Below the pieces are notes generated by a model. That model had not been told where the DNA came from and searched no databases. It saw only the letters and a list, made by a program, of their open reading frames with translations. DNA of 35,482 bases from an uncultured Clostridia bacterium (GTDB taxonomy: Bacteria > Bacillota > Clostridia > Christensenellales > UBA1242). The position numbers and the translations under genes are program-made. This document shows positions 20,429 through 27,037 of this stretch, piece after piece. Numbering within the stretch: position 1 is the first letter of the stretch; each line of letters starts with the position of its first letter. The stretch is from positions 1-35,482 of the forward strand of contig CALWCW010000046.1 of the NCBI GenBank assembly GCA_944376495.1, given 5' to 3'.

Positions 20429-20442
20429 TTATTCCTATATAT

Positions 20443-20471
20443 ATTTTATCACAAAATTTAGTTAATTACAA
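20443..20471 (-). promoter_or_regulatory. Promoter of the 926-residue helical protein gene
   Basis: On the minus strand TTGTAA (20466-20471), a 17-bp spacer and TAAAAT (20443-20448). The start codon is about 50 nt downstream. Confidence 0.6.
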
Positions 20472-20623
20472 TAGATAAATGTTAAATTTTAAAAAAAACG
20501 GAAAATATTAATTTTATTATCATTTTTGTTATCATTCTAATGTTTCAATTAATAATAATATGATAAATAAAAAAACAAAAAATAACAATAAATATAAAAT
20601 GATTTATAATTTGAAATAAAATA

Positions 20624-21406
20624 TCAATTCAATTTAAAGAATGAACTTGGCACTCTTTTAGTGACGTCAATTCTTATATCAGTTCCTTCTCTTATTCCAT
20701 TCTGACCAATTTTTTGTGTTATCGAACTATATGCTAGAATAGGGGTGTTATTTTCTTTACTTAAGTGAGAAAGCATGATTTGCTTTGTTCCAGTCGAGGC
20801 TAAAAATTCAATAGCATCAGCACTATCCATATTTGAAAGATGCCCATTTGGCCCATCAATTCTTCGTTTTAATGAAAGTGGATATTTAGTCCCTTCATAT
20901 AGCATTTTTTTATCATAATTTGCTTCAAGATATACAAGTTGACTGCCTTTAATAGTATTTAAAATTTTTTCATTCATGTGTCCTAAATCAGTTACTACAC
21001 TGACTTTGCTGTTTTTGCAATTAAATCCAAACCCGAAACATTTGACATCATGAGGAACTTCGACAGGAGTGACTAAAATATCTTCAAATTCAAATTGACC
21101 TTCAAAAATTTTTCTATTTTGAATTGACACTTTTTTAAATTTATCATCAAGACCAACCCATACATCTTGATGAGCATAAACAGGTGTGTTATATTTACTT
21201 GAAAAAACATCAATGCCTTTTATATGGTCAATATGTTCGTGTGTAACTAAAATTGCAGATATTTCACTAGGATTAACTCCAATAAGTTTAAGTCGTTTTA
21301 CAGTTTCAGCACATGATAAACCCATATCCAAGATAATTTTCTTGGTTTCACTTTCTATATATGTAATATTCCCATCGCTTCCAGAAGCCAAATTAATAAT
21401 TCTCAT
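20624..21406 (-). CDS. walJ: WalJ/YycJ-type metallo-beta-lactamase-fold hydrolase
   Basis: This 260-residue protein has the metallo-beta-lactamase metal motif THEHIDH (H56, H58, D60, H61). Later metal ligands or conserved blocks are VPHDVKCFGF, VVTDLGH and MLSHLSKEN, the order found in YycJ/WalJ. In Bacillus and Streptococcus relatives, walJ sits with the walRK cell-wall two-component genes and is linked to cell-wall and replication coordination; the enzyme is proposed to be a nuclease. Here no walRK is nearby. The ATG is preceded by a near-perfect promoter ending 9 nt upstream and by no Shine-Dalgarno sequence, so the mRNA is probably leaderless or nearly so. Confidence 0.9.
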   Translation of the reverse strand: MRIINLASGSDGNITYIESETKKIILDMGLSCAETVKRLKLIGVNPSEISAILVTHEHIDHIKGIDVFSSKYNTPVYAHQDVWVGLDDKFKKVSIQNRKIFEGQFEFEDILVTPVEVPHDVKCFGFGFNCKNSKVSVVTDLGHMNEKILNTIKGSQLVYLEANYDKKMLYEGTKYPLSLKRRIDGPNGHLSNMDSADAIEFLASTGTKQIMLSHLSKENNTPILAYSSITQKIGQNGIREGTDIRIDVTKRVPSSFFKLN

Positions 21407-21420
21407 TGCATGAGAATTAT
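21396..21420. promoter_or_regulatory. Palindrome across the walJ -10 region and start codon
   Basis: ATAATTCTCA (21396-21405) and TGAGAATTAT (21411-21420) form a perfect 10-bp inverted repeat with a 5-nt spacer. It overlaps the -10 hexamer (21416-21421) and the start codon (21404-21406). It has the form of an operator for a dimeric repressor. Confidence 0.5.
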
Positions 21421-21444
21421 ATCATAATTTGTAATTTTTTGCAA
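21416..21444 (-). promoter_or_regulatory. Sigma-A promoter of walJ, predicting a near-leaderless mRNA
   Basis: On the minus strand TTGCAA (21439-21444), a 17-bp spacer and TATAAT (21416-21421). Nine nt separate the -10 box from the ATG at 21406, so the transcript should begin about 0-3 nt before the start codon. Confidence 0.75.
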
Positions 21445-21558
21445 CCGCTTTTTATTTTAAAAATAAATTAATAATAAATAGGCTATGCTATTTATCATGT
21501 GTAATTTAAACGATGAGAAATTATTAACTTATTAAACATGAAATGTTATTAATTTACT

Positions 21559-21720
21559 TTAATAAAGATTATTTAAAAATGATAAATACATTTTAAGAAA
21601 ATTTAGTTCAAGTGTAGTTTCAGAATCATTTTGATTAAATTTAATACCTAAAATTGTTAATGTCCAAATTACTGCTATAACTAGTATTATGCCGATTATA
21701 AATTTAAAATTGTTTTTCAC
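21559..21720 (-). CDS. Possible 53-residue single-pass membrane protein
   Basis: This frame begins with GTG directly after an in-frame TAA and ends with TAA at 21559-21561. The product starts MKNNFKFIIGIILVIAVIWT, has one strong membrane helix at about 7-26, and continues with a polar tail ending MYLSFLNNLY. Basic residues before the helix suggest an inside N-terminus. No Shine-Dalgarno sequence was found, which lowers confidence. It points the same way as walJ, 150 bp upstream of it, in a gap that otherwise holds only promoters. No family is recognised. Confidence 0.4.
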   Translation of the reverse strand: MKNNFKFIIGIILVIAVIWTLTILGIKFNQNDSETTLELNFLKMYLSFLNNLY

Positions 21721-21829
21721 TTAATAATGTTATCATTTATGCAATTTTATAGTAAAGAAAAATTAGTAAAAAAAAAGACGAAAATAATAAAATATTATAA
21801 TTTTTGATTGAATTAGGATTAACTATTGA

Positions 21830-21858
21830 TTGACAAAAAACATTCTTTGTGATAAAAT
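21830..21858 (+). promoter_or_regulatory. Sigma-A promoter of metG
   Basis: TTGACA (21830-21835), a 17-bp spacer and TAAAAT (21853-21858). The leader is only about 25 nt and carries GGAGG (21878-21882) 7 nt before the ATG, so no T-box fits downstream of this start. Confidence 0.85.
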
Positions 21859-21889
21859 CAAGAAAAATATATAATTTGGAGGCATAAAA

Positions 21890-23470
21890 ATGAAAGAGAA
21901 ATTTTATATTACTACACCTATTTACTATCCAAGCAATAAAATGACTCTTGGCAATGCTTATACGACAATTTGCTGTGATGCACTTGCTAGATTTAATAGA
22001 AAACTTGGGAAAGATGTCTTTTATTTGACAGGAACTGATGAACATGGACAAAAAATAACTCAATCAGCACAAAAAGTGGGGAAAAGCGAGAAAGAATATT
22101 TAGATGAAATAGTTGCCGATACAAAACAACTTTGGAAACTTCTTGATATAAGTTATGATAAATTTATAAGAACAACTGATGATTATCATGAAAAAACAGT
22201 TCAGAAAATTTTTACAGAACTTTATAATAAAGGTTATATTTATAAAGGGTCATACAATGGTTGGTATTGCACACCTTGTGAATCTTTTTGGACTGAAAGT
22301 CAACTTGTTGACGGGAAATGCCCAGATTGTGGTAGAGAAGTCAAATTTCAAGAGGAAGAGGCTTACTTTTTTAAACTTTCTGAATTTGGAGATAAGTTAT
22401 TAAAGTTATATGAAGAAAACCCCGAATTTCTTCTTCCTAAAAATCGTGTAAATGAAATGGTCAACAATTTTATAAAGCCTGGTCTTACTGACCTTTGCGT
22501 TTCTAGAACATCAGTTAAATGGGGTGTTCCTGTTGAATTTGATAGTAAACACACAATATATGTATGGATTGACGCACTTTCAAATTATATAACCGCTTTA
22601 GGTTATGGAAGTAGTGATGACTCATTGTTTAAAAAATTCTGGCCAGCAGATGTTCATGTGATTGGAAAGGAAATTGTCCGCTTTCACTCTATTATTTGGC
22701 CGGCAATGTTAATGGCACTTGACCTTCCTCTTCCTAAACAAATTTTTGGTCATGGTTGGCTTTTGTTTGGAGAAGGCAAACTTTCTAAAAGTAAAGAAAG
22801 CGGTGCTAAAGAGTGCATAGACCCTAGAGTCTTGGCTCCAAGATATTCTACTGATGCTGTTCGATATTTTCTATATAGAGAAATTCCTTTTGGTTCTGAT
22901 GGTGGTTATTCTACAGAGGCTTTCTTGACAAGAATAAATGCTGACCTTGCAAATAATTTTGGGAATCTTGTGTCAAGAACATTCAGTATGAACAAAAAAT
23001 ACTTTAACTCACAAATTCCACAGTATTTAGAACCAACAAATCAAGATGACATTGATTTTAGAAATAATGTAGTAAGTAATGTCAATGATGTAAAAAAATA
23101 TATGCAAGTTTATGACATTACAAAAGCGGTTACGAGTGTGCTTAACATCTTTACTGAAGCAAATACCTATATTCAAAAGGTTCAACCTTGGGTTATTGCA
23201 AAAGAGGGTGGACAAGACAGATTAAAGGTTGTAATAAGGTCACTTCTTGAGGCAATAAGAATTGGAAGCGAATTATTCTATGCATTTGCACCAAATAGTT
23301 CGTCAAAAGTTTTAGAAGCCCTAGGATTAAATCCTACAGCCGAATTTGAAAATCTTGATAATTTTAAAGGATTAAAAGATAATGCTCAAATAAGTGAACT
23401 TGAAATTTTATTCCCAAGATTAGATGTTGAAAAAGAATTGAAAGAATTAAGTGAGATTGCAAACAATTAA
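21890..23470 (+). CDS. metG: Methionyl-tRNA synthetase
   Basis: The 526-residue class I aminoacyl-tRNA synthetase charges tRNA-Met. The Rossmann fold starts FYITTPIYYPS, and LTGTDEHGQKI is the conserved MetRS block. A zinc knuckle of two CxxC pairs (CTPC, CPDC) lies at about 125-150, the KMSKS loop reads KLSKSKE, and the anticodon-binding helical domain completes the protein. The C-terminal OB-fold dimerisation domain found in many longer MetRS is absent. The HIGH motif reads TLGN (19-22), so both histidines are replaced; the rest of the site looks normal and this is the only metG seen in the window. Its promoter and ribosome binding site are strong. Confidence 0.97.
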   Translation: MKEKFYITTPIYYPSNKMTLGNAYTTICCDALARFNRKLGKDVFYLTGTDEHGQKITQSAQKVGKSEKEYLDEIVADTKQLWKLLDISYDKFIRTTDDYHEKTVQKIFTELYNKGYIYKGSYNGWYCTPCESFWTESQLVDGKCPDCGREVKFQEEEAYFFKLSEFGDKLLKLYEENPEFLLPKNRVNEMVNNFIKPGLTDLCVSRTSVKWGVPVEFDSKHTIYVWIDALSNYITALGYGSSDDSLFKKFWPADVHVIGKEIVRFHSIIWPAMLMALDLPLPKQIFGHGWLLFGEGKLSKSKESGAKECIDPRVLAPRYSTDAVRYFLYREIPFGSDGGYSTEAFLTRINADLANNFGNLVSRTFSMNKKYFNSQIPQYLEPTNQDDIDFRNNVVSNVNDVKKYMQVYDITKAVTSVLNIFTEANTYIQKVQPWVIAKEGGQDRLKVVIRSLLEAIRIGSELFYAFAPNSSSKVLEALGLNPTAEFENLDNFKGLKDNAQISELEILFPRLDVEKELKELSEIANN

Positions 23471-23501
23471 AAACAAAATAAAAATATGTAATATAACAGC
23501 A

Positions 23502-23533
23502 AAAAAACGGCTTTAAAATAAAAGTCGTTTTTT
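23502..23533. terminator. Bidirectional terminator between metG and nrdG
   Basis: AAAAAACGGCTTT (23502-23514) pairs with AAAGTCGTTTTTT (23521-23533) over 13 bp with one G-T pair and a 6-nt loop. Runs of T or A on both sides suit the convergent genes. Confidence 0.85.
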
Positions 23534-23579
23534 GTGTTTAAAATAAGTCAAATTTGATGTTAGTTTATTTTTGAAAATA

Positions 23580-24092
23580 TTAAATCCATTTTTCGTTTGT
23601 CGAAAGCACTGCTTTTCCTTCTTTTAAAGAGGCTTGAACGTCAATAGTCCTTTGATTTTTTGACCCCTTAAATTTTAAATTTAAACTTCTTTGTGCTAGG
23701 ACAAATTTACCATCAATTAAAACATCAATATAATTTAATAATTCTCTTGCAAAGGGGACTTTATTATTGTAAAGTTCTTCAAATAGGAATCCTGTGTAAC
23801 TTGCAAGTTCAAGTCCTTTTTCTTTAATAAATTTTGCTAGCGGAAGAAGTTGTTTTGCTTGAATAAAAGGTTCGCCACCCGAGAAAGTTATACCTGTTAA
23901 CAGGGGATTTGCTAAAATATCCTTTTCAATCTTTCTTATAGAGATTTTTCTACCACCTTTATAGTCATGAGTTTGTGGATTATGACATCCAGGACAATGA
24001 TGAGGACAGCCTTGCGTAAAAACGCAAAGCCGTAGTCCCGGTCCATCGACTATCGAGTCGTTTACAATTCCTGATATTCTTAATTTCTTCAT
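23580..24092 (-). CDS. nrdG: Anaerobic ribonucleotide reductase activating enzyme
   Basis: This 170-residue radical SAM enzyme installs the glycyl radical on NrdD. The 4Fe-4S cluster motif CPHHCPGC gives C29, C33 and C36 in the CxxxCxxC pattern. Other family blocks are the start (ISGIVNDSIVDGPGLR), HNPQTHDY, and the SAM-contact stretch ITFSGGEPF. An AAGGA-type ribosome binding site precedes the ATG by about 7 nt. The gene follows nrdD in the same direction but across a 256-bp AT-rich gap that carries a strong hairpin right before it, so its level may be set separately from nrdD. Confidence 0.95.
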   Translation of the reverse strand: MKKLRISGIVNDSIVDGPGLRLCVFTQGCPHHCPGCHNPQTHDYKGGRKISIRKIEKDILANPLLTGITFSGGEPFIQAKQLLPLAKFIKEKGLELASYTGFLFEELYNNKVPFARELLNYIDVLIDGKFVLAQRSLNLKFKGSKNQRTIDVQASLKEGKAVLSTNEKWI

Positions 24093-24110
24093 ATTTTATC
24101 CTTATCAAAC

Positions 24111-24146
24111 AAATTTAAGCGAAAAAGACAATTTTCGCTTAAATTT
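24111..24146 (-). promoter_or_regulatory. Intercistronic hairpin just upstream of nrdG
   Basis: AAATTTAAGCGAAAA (24111-24125) pairs over 15 bp without mismatch with 24132-24146, with a 6-nt loop. It ends about 18 nt before the nrdG start. The tail toward nrdG is not a good T run, so a processing, stabilising or attenuating role is as likely as termination. Confidence 0.5.
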
Positions 24147-24348
24147 TTATTAAATTAAACCCAATTTTTAAAAATATTAAAATTAAAATAATTAAATTAA
24201 TTAAAATAATTATTAAATTTTATTTTATTTTTATTAAATTATTTAATTTTATTTTAAAATAAATTCAAATAATATTATTTTTTTATTAATTTTTATAATT
24301 AAAACATTAAAGTTTTATGTAATATGTAGAAAATTTTTCTTTTGTTTA
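24147..24348. other. AT-only spacer between nrdD and nrdG
   Basis: This spacer is nearly pure A/T with AATTAAAAT-type near-repeats (24170-24300). No open frame or promoter could be supported. Confidence 0.5.
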
Positions 24349-26679
24349 TTATTCTTCCACTATATTGTGTTTTACTCTATCGTGTTCTTCGGCACGTTTA
24401 CCATTATTGAATCTATCAAGAGTTCCAACAAGATAACCTGTAATTCTTCTTATTCTTTCAAAGTTTCCTTGCCCATCAGTTTCTTGACGTCCGCAGTGTG
24501 GACAAAAGTCACCGATGATACCATTATACCCACAAACAGGATCTCTATCAATAGGGTGGTTGATTGCACCATAGCCAATACCATGTTCTTTCATGTGTCT
24601 TATAATAAGTTCAAAAGCATCAAGGTTGTTTGTTGTATCACCATCAAGTTCTACATAGGTTATATGTCCACCGTTGCATAAGTCATGGAAAGGTGCTTCT
24701 AAATCAATTTTCTTTTCAGCACTGATTGGGAAATAAACAGGGATATGGAAACTATTAGTATAATAATCTCTATCAGTAATTCCTTTCATTTCACCATATT
24801 TAACTTTATCAATTTTAACAAATCTTCCGCTTAAGCCTTCCGCTGGAGTTGCGATTACAGAGAAATTGAGTTTATATTTATCTGCCATCTTATCAGCATA
24901 GTCACGCATATGTTTTACAATTTCGTAACCTAGTTTCCAAGATTTTTCACTTTCACCGTGATGTTTTCCTATTAAAGCCACTAATGCTTCAGCAAGCCCA
25001 ATGAAACCATAAGTTAAAGTTCCATGCTTTAAAACTTCGCTTACACTATCAAATCTTCCAAGTTTGTCTGAATCAATCCAAACTCCTTGTCCCATTAAGA
25101 AAGGATAATTGTAAACATGTTTTGATTGTTGGATTTTAAAACGGTCTAAAAGTTGTTCTGTAACTAATTCTAGTTTTTCATCAAGACATTCGTAGAATTT
25201 TTTAATATCTCCCTTTGCTTCAATTGCAAGTCTTGGTAAATTAATTGAAGTAAATGATAGGTTTCCTCTTCCATAAGTGATTTCTCTTGATGGGTCATAT
25301 ACATTTCCCATAACCCTTGTTCTGCAACCCATATATGCCACTTCAGTTTCAGGGTGACCTGGTTTATAATATTTTAAATTGAAAGGTGCATCAATGAATG
25401 AGAAGTTTGGAAACATTCTTTTTGCAGAGCAGTGAATAGCCTGTTTGAAAAGGTCGTAATTTGGATCTCCTGGGTTGTAATTCACACCTTCTTTAACCTT
25501 AAAGATTGAAATAGGGAAAATAGGAGTTTCACCATTTCCAAGACCTTCTTCAGTCGCTCTTAAGAAGTTTTTAACAACCATTCTTCCTTCTGCAGAGGTA
25601 TCAGTTCCGAAGTTAAGAGAAGAGAAAGGAACTTGAGCACCAGCCCTTGAGTGCATAGTATTAAGATTGTGAATAAGGGCTTCCATTGCTTGATGAGTTG
25701 CTTCATCTGTTTCTTTGACAGAGGTTTCTTCTGCGAATTTCTTTACCTTTTCGTATAATTCTTCATTTTTAATATAATTTGCGAAAGCATCCTTTTCTGC
25801 TTTATCATATTCTTCATGGTTTGTTAAAGTTGGATAAAGTCCGCTATCTTTTTCAATATTTTTGATGACATTGATCACTTCTTCTTCAGAAAGTGAACCT
25901 GCTTCTTTTAAGTCATATGCCTTTGCAAAATTAGTTCTATAGATTTTTTTATAGGTTTTCATAACTCCAGGAGCACAACCATAATCAAAGTTTGGAACAC
26001 TTTGTCCGCCGTGTTGGTCATTTTGATTTGATTGAATTGCAATACAAACTAATGCTGCATAAGTTCTTATATCATTAGGTTCACGAACAAAACCATGTCC
26101 CGTATGAAAACCATTTTTAAATAATTTTTCAACATCTATTTGACAGCAAGTTTCAGTGAGAGTATAGAAATCAAAGTCGTGAATATGAATATCACCATTT
26201 TGGTGGGCTTTTGCTTGTTCTGGTGAAACTACAGCATTGACGAAATAATTTTTAGCACTTTCAGAGCCAAATTTAAGCATAACTCCCATTGGGGTGTCGC
26301 CATCAATATTAGCATTTTCTCTTTTAAGGTCAACATCTTTTGCATCACTATTGTTGATTTTGTCAAAAGTTTTCATTAAAGATGAATTCATTTCGCGGAC
26401 TCTATTTCTCTTGTCGCGATAAAGAATATAAGCTTTAGCAACATCAGAATGTCCTTTTTTCATTAAAACGCTTTCTACTATATCTTGTATTTGTTCAACG
26501 GTAGGAGTTACATCAGCATATTTCTTGTCTATTTCTTCTTCTACTGCCAAAGCGAGTTTGTGAGCAAGTTTAAATTCCTTATCTCCAACCGCATTCATAG
26601 CCTTGCAGATAGCATTTTCAATCTTTGAGTTGTCGTAACTTACAAGTCTTCCATCTCTTTTTAATATATTCTTTACCAT
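24349..26679 (-). CDS. nrdD: Anaerobic (class III) ribonucleoside-triphosphate reductase
   Basis: This enzyme makes deoxynucleotides without oxygen. The start is set at 26679 (776 residues), where AGGAGG lies 5-10 nt upstream; a frame from 26715 would add 12 residues and overlap the regulatory site. An ATP-cone allosteric domain occupies about 1-90 (KNILKRDGRLVSYDNSKIENAI). The catalytic barrel contains MGCRTRV, the C-terminal zinc site is VCGYNG...FCPHCG, and the glycyl-radical motif RITGYLVG ends 24 residues before the C-terminus (radical glycine about G748). Its activator nrdG lies downstream. NrdR-box-like sites lie in its leader. Confidence 0.97.
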   Translation of the reverse strand: MVKNILKRDGRLVSYDNSKIENAICKAMNAVGDKEFKLAHKLALAVEEEIDKKYADVTPTVEQIQDIVESVLMKKGHSDVAKAYILYRDKRNRVREMNSSLMKTFDKINNSDAKDVDLKRENANIDGDTPMGVMLKFGSESAKNYFVNAVVSPEQAKAHQNGDIHIHDFDFYTLTETCCQIDVEKLFKNGFHTGHGFVREPNDIRTYAALVCIAIQSNQNDQHGGQSVPNFDYGCAPGVMKTYKKIYRTNFAKAYDLKEAGSLSEEEVINVIKNIEKDSGLYPTLTNHEEYDKAEKDAFANYIKNEELYEKVKKFAEETSVKETDEATHQAMEALIHNLNTMHSRAGAQVPFSSLNFGTDTSAEGRMVVKNFLRATEEGLGNGETPIFPISIFKVKEGVNYNPGDPNYDLFKQAIHCSAKRMFPNFSFIDAPFNLKYYKPGHPETEVAYMGCRTRVMGNVYDPSREITYGRGNLSFTSINLPRLAIEAKGDIKKFYECLDEKLELVTEQLLDRFKIQQSKHVYNYPFLMGQGVWIDSDKLGRFDSVSEVLKHGTLTYGFIGLAEALVALIGKHHGESEKSWKLGYEIVKHMRDYADKMADKYKLNFSVIATPAEGLSGRFVKIDKVKYGEMKGITDRDYYTNSFHIPVYFPISAEKKIDLEAPFHDLCNGGHITYVELDGDTTNNLDAFELIIRHMKEHGIGYGAINHPIDRDPVCGYNGIIGDFCPHCGRQETDGQGNFERIRRITGYLVGTLDRFNNGKRAEEHDRVKHNIVEE

Positions 26680-26711
26680 AAAATCCTCCTCTTTCGGTAA
26701 AACATTGTTAA

Positions 26712-26758
26712 ACACTAGATATTGTGTTTAAAATTTTAAATTTAAGCACATTTTGTGT
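26712..26758. promoter_or_regulatory. NrdR-box pair upstream of nrdD
   Basis: ACACTAGATATTGTGT (26712-26727) differs from the NrdR consensus (acaCwAtATaTwGtgt) at one position. A weaker second site at 26743-26758 keeps the TTGTGT end, and 15 bp separate the two, the usual spacing of paired NrdR boxes. This suggests repression of nrdD by NrdR when dATP is high. No nrdR gene is in the window. Confidence 0.75.
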
Positions 26759-26771
26759 TTGTTCGTAATAT

Positions 26772-26800
26772 ATGTTAATCATTTCGAAATTATTTGTCAA
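26772..26800 (-). promoter_or_regulatory. Promoter of nrdD
   Basis: On the minus strand TTGACA (26795-26800), a 17-bp spacer and TAACAT (26772-26777). The NrdR-box-like sites lie just downstream of the expected start point. Confidence 0.6.
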
Positions 26801-26987
26801 TAATTTTTGACAACATTTTTTTACAAAAATCAATCTTCGTTATAGAAATATAACATTAATGATTTAAAAATAAGTAGATTAACCTTAAAACTTTTTTAAA
26901 CAATTTATAACATAACAAATTTTAAAAAAAATTAATATAACAATTTTATGTTGAGTACAATTTTTTTTGAAAACTTTTTAAAATTTA

Positions 26988-27017
26988 TTGAAAAAGTTAA
27001 AACAAAAATGGTAATAT
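26988..27017 (+). promoter_or_regulatory. Possible promoter of the CvpA-like/rsmH/ftsI cluster
   Basis: TTGAAA (26988-26993), an 18-bp spacer and TAATAT (27012-27017). The leader would be very short, with AAGGAG (27025-27030) near its 5' end. Confidence 0.4.
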
Positions 27018-27037
27018 ATATATAAAGGAGTTTAAAT

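Noticed and set aside
20164..20478. Plus-strand 104-codon frame across the start of the 926-residue gene
   Set aside because: It lies opposite a well-supported gene and its promoter and shows no ribosome binding site.
21413..21889. T-box leader before metG
   Set aside because: The TTGACA/TAAAAT promoter leaves only about 25 nt of leader; no T-box sequence or specifier hairpin was seen.
21737..22063. Minus-strand 108-codon frame over the metG start
   Set aside because: It is mostly antisense to conserved metG codons and its hydrophobicity is a by-product of that.
26680..26715. Longer NrdD start at 26715
   Set aside because: It would overlap the NrdR-like box and lacks a ribosome binding site, while 26679 has AGGAGG at good distance.
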